Assembly: GCA_023213395.1 (NCBI GenBank)
Contig: CM041465.1
Coordinates: 186,379,741-186,443,740, forward strand
DNA from: Cycas panzhihuaensis
Taxonomy: Eukaryota > Cycadophyta
Direction: 5' to 3'
DNA length: 64,000 bases
Shown here: positions 36,253 to 47,497 of the stretch, piece by piece
Numbering within the stretch: position 1 is the first letter of the stretch
Layout of the letters: each line of letters starts with the position of its first letter
Position numbers and translations under genes: made by a program
The notes under the pieces: model-generated
The model's database searches: none
Told to the model about the DNA's origin: nothing
What the model saw: the letters and a program-made list of their open reading frames with translations, nothing else

Positions 36253-36384
36253 TGCGTTGCATCTATCATCAGTTATTTTTTAAAATCTACTGTGGCAATT
36301 TTTACTTTTTCCGCTAAATTGCCACATGGCCTCACATCCACCTTAGCCCTATTCGTACTCTATTCATCCTCTTAGGGTTGGGGT

Positions 36385-36404
36385 GGGTATAAGTATTTAT
36401 ACCC
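36385..36404 (+). promoter_or_regulatory. LTR core promoter with TATA inside an inverted repeat
   Basis: GGGTATAA-GTAT-TTATACCC, 8-bp arms around 4 bases, with TATA sequence on both strands. It is kept in the 3' LTR (48186-48204, one base changed). It is the likely start of the sense genomic transcript. The symmetry could also permit reverse transcription start, which is inference. Confidence 0.55.
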
Positions 36405-38416
36405 TCATCATTTTGAGGGATTCTTTGGTCATTTTTACTCTATAACACAACAACTTCGGCTCTCTAGCTCCTTTTGTCACAGGTGTTTCTACAAGCCTAC
36501 GTTTCCTGCAACCTCAGGCCAGAACACACCTGCAACTCTTTGCTTCCATGGTGGGAAGCCTCTCTCCAGGTTCCATCAAGTGTTTTTGGTGTTGATTCCT
36601 CTACAACTCACCCAGCAGTGTTCCTTTCAGTTGTCCGTTGGATTTGCCTCCTATAAACCCTTGTAGGGGCCCTCCTTCTTACTATTAGCAGGCCCAGATC
36701 TGTCATACATCTACCTAGCAGCTCTTACCAACTCTTTTCTTCTATTTTTTGGTGAGTTACTCCTTGTTTAGACCCATTTCCTTCAATTTTCACTGTTGAA
36801 AAGTTATCTTTCCATTGTATCTTGCTTGTTGCTTCTTGGCTCCACCTTCCCTCTATTGGTTTTCTCCAAGAGAATAGCAAGAGAAGAGTCCCAAGGCTGG
36901 GTGAAGAGAGTAAGGTGGGGTAGCCCCCTTTTCAGTCCTTCTCTCGAAGGGTAATCCCTTCCCACCTTCTCTTCTCTCATCCTATATTTTTCTTGAGATT
37001 ACTAAGAGAGATTGATCCCTAGGCGAGCATTGGATTATTAGCGTATATAGCCACTTACTGCACTGATTCTAGGCCTGCTCGCCTCTCGTTTGGACCCTCG
37101 TAGAGTCCCCCATGTTGTTGGGTATCCCTTGTCCTTATTAGCAAGGGTTTGGGCACCAAATTGCTACCCATAGCAATTCCGCGCCTCGCTTACCTCTCCA
37201 CACTTTGTTGCCTTTTCCTTTGGCATCTTTGGCTATCCTTAGTGGATTTTACCCGCTACCTTGCTATGTCTATGAGTCATGTGGAGATTTTAGTGGAGGG
37301 TTAGGCATCATAAGGCTTCCATTGTACCATTTTACTTAGTGTCTAGTCTTGTTTGAGAGAGGGTTTGTAGAGTTTGTTGCATCAATTATCTTTCTCTAAC
37401 ACTCTAATGTTAGTAGCACTTATATATACTTACATATACATAGATTGTCTCTTACAGCCCCTTCTTAGAAGGGATAGGTTTGTGCATATGCAGGTTGTCA
37501 CGGTGCTCTCGCAAAGGTGTTAAGCACTTGAATTTGGGTAAGGTTTCTTTTGTTTTGTTCTTTGCTTTCATTTTTGTTTCCTTTCTTTTTTCCTTTCGCA
37601 AGGGGAAGGTAAGGAAGCCCCTCCATCATCCGTGGGCTTGGCAAGGACATGTGTGGCACGTGGGTGAGGTCTCCTATTGGCCGCTACCCTCTTGAGTACG
37701 TACTTCTTTCTCTTACCCGCGCTTCCCTTTTCACACTTTTAGTTGTGGTTTATGTATTAGTTAAATAGGTCAAACATAAAGGAGAAAAGGAAATTAACTC
37801 ACATTTATATGTTTGTACTTTACACACTACATTCACTTAAGGAAAGGACTTTAGGAGATTTTCCCTTTGCCTTTTCCTTAGCTTGCAAACCCAATCCTTG
37901 CCCCTTTTGGCTTGTTTGATTTGTTTGAGTTTGCTTGCTTGTACATGCCATATCACTCTCGCCTTCTTGGTTAAACCATTAATGGAGATTTTGGGATTAT
38001 TATCTGCTCTCACTTCCTTTTCCTCTTCTTGGCTCTATTTGCTCGACCAAATAATCGAGAAGATCCTAGTTGCACTGTAGGCTATTGCCTACCTTATTCC
38101 CACTTATTTTCCTCTGTCATAAGGAAACCCTTGAGGATCTTCTTCCTCCTCTTCCGACCATCCAAGGGTATGAGGACTTTCCTCCTAAGTCTATCCAGGC
38201 TACCTCTCTCGCTTCTCCCCTTTCTCTTTGAGGTGGAGAACCACTCTCAGGTAGTTGGGTATCATCTACAGGTCCTAAACTCGTGCTCTAGCGCATGGGG
38301 CACCCTGCGTGGTACTCACTTCACTTGTAGGTTTCTATCTGCACCTTTGATACTGTTATAGATCATCCTCACTATTCCTACTCAAGTGGGTGATTATCCC
38401 GTAGACGCGCATCCAC

Positions 38417-38436
38417 TAGCGACCATACTAGGGATC
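38417..38436 (+). other. Degenerate primer binding site, Tat copy 2
   Basis: TAGCGACCATACTAGGGATC starts two bases after the LTR end. It matches 13 of 20 positions with a tRNA-Asp-type PBS, most differences being transitions. The primer tRNA is therefore only a suggestion. Confidence 0.45.
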
Positions 38437-38582
38437 TGCCAGTAAGGGAGCTAGTTCTTATCCCTTCCTCTTGATATTACTACCTTCTAATGGTTCCTTC
38501 CACTTTATCTCCTTTATTGGGAAGCCCCCAACGTGCACTCTTTGTGGCTCTTTCCTTCTTCTAAGGTGTTGGCAAGCTTTGT

Positions 38583-40260
38583 ATGCGACACTTCTCTCGT
38601 TGCCTACGTGGGTTGCCTCCATTGTTAGAAGATCCTAAGTATCATCCTCTTTCATCGTCAGATTCTGATTTAACCATGGAAGGATACCCTTCCAATTGGG
38701 CCTATCATGCCTTTGCCTTGGGAACTCATGAGTTCCCCGCATCCATTCCAGGATCCACCCAAGAGGGTGACGATCCTATCTACTATAACAGGGTGATGAT
38801 CCTATCTACTCATGTGGTAGAAGGTTCATCTCCTCTTGAGGTTTACCACCCTATTGGCGATTCTTACGAGGAGTGCCCTAAGGGGTCTATGTCATTCGTG
38901 GTCCCATCCACCTCTTATGATCACGTAGATACCCCTCCCACTGACGTGGTTGAAGCTATTAGTGAATGCTTTCGAGCGACTCGTCTTTAATCGCATCCTA
39001 GGTGGTTTAAAGATGTTTTCATGGTGGAGCATCTTCTTCATCTGCTCTTATCCTACCCTCTTCATCTGCACCTGCGCCTCCCACAACAAGTAACCCTTTC
39101 ATTCCTGTGCTTTCGTCCTGCTCCATTCCTACACCAACCTTAGGGGTAAATGTTGCACCTTCCATTCCTCGTCATGGTCCTAATTCTTCAGGACTCTCTC
39201 GCAGTATGTCTTTCTCCCAGCTTGGAGTTAGCATATCTTTTTCAAGTCAAGCGAATGTGTCACCTCCCAACGTAGCACGTGTTTCCTAGTAGGCCTAGAG
39301 GTCCTACTAACGCTACCACCACTAATCATGGGACCTGCTCCCACGTATCTCCAAAACTAACTTAATAGTTCTTCTCTTTATGTCCCCCCAGGTTATACCT
39401 CTTAACCTTGGGGGCAGGGTAAAGGGAACCACCTACCAGCTTATGGAGTGGACTTGCTACACCCATATGGGGTTGCACCATCCACGGGTGGCCCATATGG
39501 GTAAAACCTGGTCCCACACCCTCCTTTTCCACAATATAGCATAGCCTCTTACACTGCGCCTTCGCAAGGGAACCTAGCTTCCTTTCAAGGCACTTTTCCT
39601 CAAGTCCCTTTCTAGCAAGGGGTGCTTCCATAAGGATGGATGGGTTTACCACCCCCATCTATTCCTTGCTCATTACTGTTTATCGATCCTATGGCCCATG
39701 CAAGGGCATGCCCCTTCATGGATTATAGATCGATGCCATTATCTGTTGAGGTGTTAAGAACTAACTTACTGCCTCATCCTCCCGAAACTCCCAAATTTGA
39801 CGGAACTTCCTCACAAGACCTAGCGGAGCACGTCCGTGGCTTTTCTATGGCGTGTATTGATTACTGGGCCTATGACCACATCTTGATGAAATTATTCCCT
39901 CGATCTTTATAAGGTGATTCCTTTAAGTTGTTTTATCGCCTTCTAACTCATTCCATTTTCTCGTTCCAGCAACTTGTGGACGAGTTCATCAATTATTTTA
40001 ATGTTGTTCGCCTATTTGAAAGTGGAATGAAATCTCTTCTATCGCTCAAACAAGGTCACGATGAAATGAATCATGACTTTGTGTGGTGGTTCCATGACCT
40101 TCTTCATTCCACTAAGGCTACTTTGCCTGAGGAGTTGAAGAGGGACCTCTTCGTTAACGCACTTCGCCCTGAAGTCCATGTAGAAGTCCTTAAAATGGGG
40201 GTGACTACATGCAACTCTGCTATTGCAAAGTGCTTAGTGCTTAAGGCTATTGAGATCTAG
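38583..40260 (+). pseudogene. gag of Tat copy 2
   Basis: The N-terminal part (38583-38990) is Ser/Pro-rich without a known fold. The capsid-like retrotransposon gag domain spans 39640-40260: PETPKFDGTSSQDLAEHVRGF, LMKLFPRSL, one in-frame stop (39910), then FYRLLTHSIFSFQQLVDEF, MNHDFVWWFHDLLH and LFVNALRPEVHVEVLKMG. This is the standard Ty3 gag order. Gag would build the particle. A Cys/His cluster (CFIYRECFHDDSRCRAKH) near 40560-40614 may be the nucleocapsid knuckle remnant. Stops and frameshifts lie between these blocks and before the protease. Confidence 0.82.
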
Positions 40261-41207
40261 ACTGGACTCAAGAAGCCTCTTAAGCCCTCACAATGACGCG
40301 AGGTACTACCTCCAACTAAAGAGACTAAACCTCAATAATCTTCTAGGTCTTCTTCTCATCCAACTGAGAAGACCCTAGATCCACTTACATCCCCTATACG
40401 TTCATTCGAACATACGATAAAGGAACTTAAACTATAAGCTCCTTCATCACCAACTTCTAACAAATAAATTCAGCAAGCTACCCAAGCTTCCCTCCCTAAA
40501 AATGGTAATGCCCAATCCTCTCAAGCGAGGAAACCCAATTCCTCACTTGAGAAGAAGTGGTGTTTCATTTATAGGGAGTGTTTCCATGATGACTCACGTT
40601 GTAGGGCCAAGCATCCCAAGGATGCCTCTCGACGTGACTCATCCTCCAAATGGGCTTCAAGGCCTAATCTAGACCAACCGGTCCATAAGGATCCGTTCCC
40701 CAAGCATGGGGAACATGATTGTAATACTCAACCCAAAAACAACCGGAACCAAGGAAGATCACCGAATTCCTGTCCTTCCCATGATAAAGGGAAGGGCACC
40801 TGTGATCTGCCTTCTTCTTTATGCTCCCTCATCGATGCACTCCATCACCTTCGCAATCTCGGAACAAGGGAAAGAAGGTGATCAAAATGCTTAAGGCTAC
40901 TCCTTTGTATGCCCTTACTTGGTCTCAAGCTGCCAAAGAAGCAACTAGTACTTCTTCTTCTATTCCTCATTCTGATCCTCTTCCGGAGAACCCTCCCCTG
41001 GAAGTGCCACTTTTTCCCAAGGCCATTCCAATGCATCCTAGTCATTACAATTTTTAAAGGGCACTTACCCAACCTACTATGAAAGGTAAGCCCTTCTCTA
41101 TCGTTAACGAGCTCCATACTATCACTGCGGGAATGTTCTTGATAGATGTTTTAAGGAGTTATCCCAAACAACAGACTCTCCTTTTGTAAGCTTTAGGATC
41201 GAATGAC

Positions 41208-41696
41208 GTGCCCATCCATGCTTTGGGTGTTACCCAAAGCCATGAGCCCATCATTTCTTTTGACCTTGAAGACCTTTTCCCTGCATGTGAAAGGGAATGC
41301 CAATGGAACTTCTCGTTCACTATCACCATTGACACACCTGACTATACCCTACGAAGGATCGTTGTCAATAATAGTTCTTCTGTGAATGCCATGCCCTTGT
41401 ATGTTATTCAAGAGCTTGGTATTTCCGCTGTGGAACCTGTTCCATGGCGATGCCAAGGCTACAATGGTAGTGAAAAGACCCCATTGGGATCCATCTCAAT
41501 CCCACTTACTCTCGAGGGAAAGGTTGTCCTCGCTGATATTGTAGTCCTTGACATCGATGTCGACTACAACCTTCTCTTAGGTCGACCATGGCTTGACCAG
41601 ATGGGAGCTGTGTGTTTGACCCACTGGGGGCAACTTAAATTCTTCCATGATGGATGGATGAAGGTTGTCTCCCACAAATGCCCACCTGCTAAATAA
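41208..41696 (+). pseudogene. Aspartic protease of Tat copy 2
   Basis: A 162-codon open frame. It reads ISFDLEDLFPACERECQWNF, then RIVVNNSSSVNAMPLYVIQEL, where the family has Asp at the active site and this copy shows Asn, so it should be inactive. It ends with LLLGRPWLDQMGAV and LKFFHDGWMKVV, the usual downstream protease blocks of Tat and Athila elements. The protease would process gag-pol. Frame loss before it separates it from gag. Confidence 0.8.
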
Positions 41697-41714
41697 ACTC
41701 ACCCTATTAACCAA

Positions 41715-42320
41715 GTGAGCCAAGGCCCTTCTACTCACGCCTCGGCTTGCTCCATCGGCATACCCGATCCATCTCACATCGAAGAAGATCTCGCATCTTC
41801 TTCTCCTAGTCTGATGCACTTTACTCCTATTGGTGTTGGGAGCTATGGGTACCTCACCTTGTTTAGTGATGATGAGTCTCACGATGAGGATGAGGATTGT
41901 CTTCACCCTATTTCTTTTCTCTGCACTAGTAGGATGTGCCCTCTTTGTTCTAGGTCCCAACCTAGAACTCCTCTCATTCGTGAGACTAGTCATCCTTTTG
42001 TGACACATATCATTATACGTTCTGACCTATCTGTCATCAGTTCTTCCTCTTCATCACCCCCCACGGGTGATGGTTTCGAAGAGCTTCCTTTCGCTCCTTC
42101 CAAGGAGCCCCTTCTGGACTCTCCCCTAGAGTCTATTGAGGACGTTGGACAACTTGATGACCGCCATGGTCCCGTTGCTTCTACTTCCTCCAGCACTTCA
42201 TCTATTCAAAGTAAGGTCATCCATTGGGTGGATTACTTCAAAGATGATGAAGCCTTACTTGAGCACTTGACGAGCTCCATGTCCAACTTTCCTTCTGGTC
42301 ACCATAGGCTTGGCGACTAG
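41715..42320 (+). pseudogene. Protease-RT linker of Tat copy 2
   Basis: A 201-codon open frame between protease and RT, rich in Ser, Pro, Asp and Glu (FSDDESHDEDEDCLHP; runs of Ser) and without a known domain. It ends with VIHWVDYFKDDEALLEHL and GHHRLGD. Such acidic linkers are common in Tat polyproteins. Its composition suggests disorder; no enzymatic role is evident. It is one of the longest open stretches left in the element. Confidence 0.55.
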
Positions 42321-42566
42321 AAGATCTTAGTGATTGGGTCCACCCTAGCTGACCCAATCCCATCCCCTGTTCCATCTCTTCCTGTTGACCTTGCCCCTCT
42401 CCATTTCAAGGAGGGGAATGCCATGTGCATGGGGGCAACCTAGGACATAGTCTTAGCTCCTGGCAAGGTCATTAAGGTAGGAATGGAATGCTCTCCTAAT
42501 GAAGTAAGGGAATATTCCCTTTTGTTCCAGGAGTTCTAGGATGTCTTTGCATGGGATTATTCTAAC

Positions 42567-42893
42567 ATGAAGGGAACTGACCCCTCCATTGTTACTCATA
42601 ATCTCACTACCATTCTTGGTACCATTCCCATTCTTGTTACTTATAATCTCACTACCATTCTTGGTACCCATCCTCTTCACCCTAAGCTCTTGGTCGCCGT
42701 TAAAATGGAGGTCGAGAAGCTTTTAGATGCTAGACTCATTACTCTTATTAACCGCTTGACCAAATTCAAGCCTAGATGGGTTAGACCCTTTGTCTTTATT
42801 GAGAGCCTCGGTAATGGCACTTATAGGATTGCCACCTTGGAGGGTCTTAAGTTTGCAAAAGTTGTTAACAAGAAATTCCTTAAGAAGTTTTAG
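42567..42893 (+). pseudogene. In-frame fusion of RT N-terminus to integrase C-terminus (deletion junction)
   Basis: A 108-codon frame. Its first part ends LHPKLLVAVKMEVEKLLDARLI, the start of a gypsy RT (before it, in the same region, LFQEF and DVFAWDYSNMKGTDPSIV-like sequence is readable from about 42510). After a few codons it becomes FKPRWVRPFVFIESLGNGTYR and KVVNKKFLKKF, the C-terminal end of gypsy integrase. All catalytic parts of RT, RNase H and integrase between are missing, about 3 kb by family comparison. The junction lies near 42743-42765. A 33-bp segment is repeated with a 45-bp period just before it (42591-42623 and 42636-42668). Confidence 0.75.
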
Positions 42894-43521
42894 TCGTGAC
42901 CTTGCCATCACCTCACCCATGCTCCAAAATGAGCCTAAACTACCATCTTAAGTTCGTTTCCATTCCCCTAGTTATAGGTGGAATGATGATTTAGGATAGC
43001 CCCTTTTGTTTCCTTTTGGTTCCTCCTGCAGAACCCTTATTCCCATTTTCCTTGGGACCTCGTCCTCCTATTTGGGCATCCCCCAGTTAGGACGATGCTC
43101 TAGAGTATCGTTACTCCCCCTCTTGGTCGGTATTTCCTTTGCATGTCCTGCTATACTCCCATGTGGACATACGTGTCACCTTATTTCTAACCCCACATAT
43201 GTCTATCACCTCTACTCATGGTGGTCGTGTGTGCCCCTATTAGCTATATGGCCCTGCATGAAAGGAAATACGTGCATCCCAAACAAATAAAATAAACGTA
43301 TAAACAAACATGCATAACATCCATGACACATTATGATACATATCATCACATATCAAAATGGGGTATCAATCACTCTGTCTCTATATATACATCAAAAATT
43401 GTATGTCATATCATACATATAGTATGGTACATCCTCTATGGGAAGCCGGTGTCCTTGTAGGGGGGGTACAATCATATGACTCTATATATGGTGACCCCGT
43501 GGAGGTCTATGCTTTCCCCTA
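42894..43521. other. Spacer between pol and antisense ORF, Tat copy 2
   Basis: No domain seen. The plus frame 43006-43290 is Cys/Pro/Leu-rich and unrecognised. The stretch would hold the 3' UTR of the antisense transcript. Confidence 0.4.
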
Positions 43522-45440
43522 TCAAAAATAAATACAGTGCATACACTCTATCCTACTATGGTGTGATCTCTCTCCTGGGGACGACATCCCTCTAAGGCTC
43601 CTCCTTAGCCTCCGCAAGTTCCCTGCCTCGCTCCCCTCGTCCTGTGGCCTCCTTGGGGTCATCACTTCTGTGTGAGTCTGCATCCTGCTCTGTGCCGACC
43701 TCGTCGTCATGTCCTCAATCAGTCGATCATATCGCACCTGGATATGATCCTGCTCTATCTCTATGAGGCAGAGCCTTTCCTCCATCCCCTGGAGTCTCTC
43801 CTTTAGCACTATCACCTGGACATGGCTCCCCATGTCCCCTTCGGCTCCTTCCTAAGCCTCTAGTGCCTGCACTTGCACCTGCAGGGTGTCTCTCTCAGCT
43901 CAGATGGCATCCATCCCAGCCTGCTGTTGCCTCACACATGCCTCGTGCTCCTGAGACTCTACGGCCCATATGTCCTTCGCTTGTATCAGTGGGGAAAATG
44001 CTGCCATGTGACTGCCTGCTACTCTGGGTTCATCTCCTGCCTGGATGGGAGGTTATCCCTCCACGTAGGCCCAAGGGAATACCTCTTGGACTACTGCCTC
44101 CACCAACCTCTGCATATCTACCATCCCTACAATCTAGCACGTCATGTATCAATACATGTCGATGGATGCCAAATTGAAACCAAATCAACATATCTATTTG
44201 GCAATCAAATGACGATAGGAAATGGCTATATCTCACTTGGTGTGGCGGCCAGCTCCTTGACTCGGGCGACTGCCTCCCCCTCTAGCACTCCGCTAGTTGT
44301 TTGTACCTCCTCCTCTAGCACCTCCTCCACTATGGGCTCTCTCCTCTCTGTGGCTGGCTCTGATGTCACCTCTTCGGATCTCCTCACGATCCGTAGCCTC
44401 CAAGCTTGAGTCACTGGGCCTGTCACCTCTGCAGCCCCTGATGGGCCTACCTCTCCATCGGTAGTCTGAGATGGCCCTGCTCCTCCACCTGCTCTTCCTG
44501 ATGGACCTACCTCTCCTACAGGTCGTGATGGGCTGGCCCCATCACCTCCATCTTCACCCTCATTGTCTCTTGGGGGCACCCCTGCTCCTCCTACCTCATC
44601 ATCACTACCCCACCTCACCACTCTATATGGATCTGTTGTATAATCTACCAGGGTGAGGAGGTCTAGTGATGTGGCCTCCACTAAGCATCGAACATGAGCC
44701 TGGTCCTCGGTCCCTATAAGGCTCGTCAGCCACCTATGTACCATCGGGTCCCACTCTGTGATAGGGTGTGGTCCCCCTACCAATGCCACTGATCCAAAAT
44801 GATCGAAAAACTAACATTATAATAGTGTGCTATACAATAGTCCTCCTCTGCCTGACACCCTGATAGCGTCTAGCTATGTGACGAGGTTCATCGCTATTAG
44901 AGTAGCCCAGTCCATCCTCTCACCCACCTCACATCAGCGCACTGCATCCATCCATCCTCCTGGGATGTCCTTATAGTTCTGTTTCTGGGAAATCTAAAAT
45001 AGAATGCATAAAGTAATCAATTTCCTCACACGAGGAATCCCTGATATGACCATAGCCTGGAGAGTAACCCCTCACCTCTCCCATCTGTCTGAGCTTGTAA
45101 AGAACGTCGCTGCCTCTCTATGTGCTATCTCATTGCTAGGCAGTGCTCTTAGTGCCACTGGTCTCCTAGTCACCAGTACCCCTAGTATCATCCAGATGTC
45201 CCCAGATATCACTATTACGTCTCCCACCTGAGGTAGGTGGAAGACGCGTCTCCTCCTATCCCAATGTGATACTATATCTATCAGCAACCTCTGGTCTGAT
45301 ATGTACTGAGGTATCCTCACCACCTTTAGCAACCTACATCTCCATAGGACTCCCTTGTCCTCCCAGCTCATCATCTCGATAAAGCTCAACATAGCCATGC
45401 ATATGTTCTCATAGTTCAGCACCACAATCACAGCCTGCAA
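43522..45440 (-). pseudogene. Antisense extra ORF, plant-mobile-domain-like, Tat copy 2
   Basis: Three minus-strand open parts in order. 45440-45072 (122 codons) has the mobile-domain core pattern: VSHWDRRRRVFHLPQVGDV, then an acidic DIW-MILG segment. 44789-44226 (187 codons) begins MALVGGPHPITEWDPMVHRW and runs into a Gly/Pro/Ser-rich acidic tail. 43833-43522 is a likely coiled coil (MEERLCLIEIEQDHIQVRYD). Between them are stops or possible introns. Antisense ORFs between pol and 3' LTR are established for Tat elements, and some resemble the plant mobile domain. Function is unknown. A TATA box lies at 46101-46110 and dyads at 45576-45660, both upstream. Copy 1 has the same layout. Confidence 0.7.
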
Positions 45441-45575
45441 ACATCATGAAACTAGTTAGAGATAAGCTTACGCTTGTCTCTTGGCCTCCAGGCTATCTAT
45501 CAGCTCCACCTAATCGAGATTCAGGGTCCCTCAGGCCCCCATCTCATTTTTTCTGCAGTTCTGCCTTCGCACCGT

Positions 45576-45660
45576 GCTAAACTTCACGGTATCATGGAGT
45601 TTGGCCCAGGTCCCGTGGTGATTAGGGCCCTGTGGAAAAGATCGTGGTACCGCGATCTTT
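45576..45660. promoter_or_regulatory. Paired dyad motifs upstream of the antisense ORF, Tat copy 2
   Basis: First dyad 45576-45605: arms GCTAAACT and AGTTTGGC around a TCACGGTATCATGG core. Second dyad 45637-45660: AAAGATCG-TGGTACCG-CGATCTTT, symmetric at 22 of 24 positions. Both correspond to 1844-1929 in copy 1. They lie 136-220 bp upstream of the first antisense frame. Confidence 0.55.
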
Positions 45661-46100
45661 ACTGTGGTCTGAATGGCACCCCACCAAAAGGGGAGGTTTT
45701 CCTGCCAAAAAACTCAAAAAAATTTCTTCCTGTGGGCCATAGCCAGGCCCATTAGGACCAAGGCTGCCTAATGCCTCGATCTCGCCTCTTTCTAGGTCTA
45801 ATTCAGACTCTGAGAGGCCTTCTCTCGCCCTTATGGGGCTAAAAACCTACATAAAAACTGATAGAAAGTGATAAATTTCAAATCACGAGATAGGGTGGGT
45901 TTCCTAAGATCCACTTACCGAATCTGGCCTTGCAGTCGTCATCTCGTCTCCGTGATCCTGACGACTGTCCTGTGGTTCTAATCTAACAGTCTAATCTCCC
46001 TCTATGTGCCTCCGAAGTTGGGTGGTGCTCTGCTGCATAGGGAAATGGATCTGGATTCTCTTGAGAACCCATGAAAATGAATCTGTTTTCTATTAAGTTT

Positions 46101-46110
46101 CCTTATATAG
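46101..46110 (-). promoter_or_regulatory. Putative TATA box for the antisense transcript, Tat copy 2
   Basis: Minus strand CTATATAAGG, identical to 2370-2379 in copy 1 and with conserved surroundings, about 660 bp upstream of the first antisense frame. Confidence 0.5.
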
Positions 46111-46650
46111 GCGAGGACCTCGATGGGCACTGTCTCTATTTTTGACCTCGTGATAGCCCTTTGGATCATCTCCTACCCCCAATCACCTTTGTCTTCTAGC
46201 CCTGTCTCCTGTTGTGCTCCCATAGGCTTCGTTTCACTCTTTCTTGTGGATGCATTTATGGCACCTTGCCAATGCATTTTTTGCAGGGCCCTTTTATCTC
46301 ATTTTATGTGCCACTCCCGTGCATGCCTAAGTTTATACTCATTTGGCTCGTTTCACCATCTTGGACCCATTTTTGCAGCCTGTTCCTGCTCCTGGGGCTC
46401 CCAAAGGGAATGCTCCCTCTACTCGAAGTCATTCTTTACCTTCTAAAGTAGCTTTTGGCACCCTGGGATGCCCCTTTTCTGCCCACTCTCAGCTAGTGGT
46501 CAAGAAGCCTGCTCTTGTCCTTGGGTAGCCTCATTGCCAGGTGCTCCTACCCTTTACGGCCATTTATTGCTTACCATTTAAGTCTTTTTTTACTTTGACT
46601 CTTATATTATTACATATTTTCTCTACCGAGACATTTTCCTTCCATCATCC

Positions 46651-47060
46651 ATGTCTCCTTACATCTTTACTGATGGCAGAAGCCATGGTAATCATGGACC
46701 TTCTACTGCTACTTGGATTCTTCGCATCTCTTCCAGATATGACTTCCTACATTTTAGAATCTTTCTCCTCGAGGCTACCAATAATGAAGCTGAGTACATG
46801 GCCATTATTGAGGCCCTCACCAATGTGCTCTATTTCCATCACGGATCGATTGTCCTTCTTTGTGACTCCTAGGTTGTGGTGTCCCATCTCACCCAGGTTT
46901 TCTAAGTGCGATGCCCTCACTTGAGAGCCCTTGCTTTGATTGCCAGATCTCTTTTGGCTTGTTTCCAGTCTGTTGATATTCGACACATTCCTTGGGACCT
47001 CAACACTGAGGTAGATAGTCTCATTCACCTCATCCTTAGGCGCCACCTTCCTCTCCTTGT
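46651..47060 (+). pseudogene. Archaeal-type RNase H (aRNH) of Tat copy 2
   Basis: Opens with YIFTDGRSHGNHGPSTATWI, then a linker, EATNNEAEYMAIIEALTNVL, HHGSIVLLCDS, a TAG, VVVSHLTQVF, another stop, and finally HIPWDLNTEVDSLIHLIL. The four acidic catalytic positions (D in FTDG, E in NNEAEY, D in LLCDS, D in TEVDSL) are all still present. This second RNase H is typical of Tat elements and distinct from the usual one behind RT, which is deleted here. Two stops abolish a full product. It is better preserved than the copy at 2952-3400 and lies about 430 bp before the PPT. Confidence 0.82.
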
Positions 47061-47485
47061 TGACCATCCCTGAGACTTGTTCGGTTGCTCTATCACCCAA
47101 ACCTCAGGCCGTCATGCATATCATCTTACGATCTGTTCACACCTCTGAAAGATAGTCACTAATGAGGTTAAACTATAGTGACTACCAGTTTTGTTCACTT
47201 ATTTCTTCTACTTCACATCATTATGCATCCCTTTGCATCTTATTATAATGGGGACAATCCCCTCATCCTTCTAGCTTTCGGTCGATTCCTGGGTGGTACA
47301 TAGGCAACCCTTGTGTTGTCTCCGCCTCTGTCCTCGTATTCACACATTCTGCCATGAGACTCGCTGACACCCTTGACTCCTGTTATGATCATGGTTTATA
47401 TATATATACATGCATATGTGCTATTGACCGTTGTGTTGCTAGCATTCACCATCACACCACGCTTCCGAGTGGCAAGGCTCTGCTA

Positions 47486-47497
47486 CCAAGGGGGTAG
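47486..47497 (+). other. Polypurine tract, Tat copy 2
   Basis: CCAAGGGGGTAG directly before the 3' LTR. Confidence 0.8.

Larger units (their letters stand above)
35725..38415 (+). repeat. 5' LTR of Tat copy 2
   Basis: 2691 bp, TGTATTTCCCGGCTACC...CGCGCATCCA. It holds the dyad 36225-36252 and the TATA block 36385-36404. Compared with the 3' LTR it has 41 extra bases (36910-36950) between GTAA repeats and lacks a 20-bp segment present at about 48020-48040. Confidence 0.92.

Noticed and set aside
42591-42668. Two-unit repeat as a possible CRISPR-like or satellite array
   Set aside because: Only two units with a 45-bp period inside a retrotransposon reading frame; a simple local duplication.
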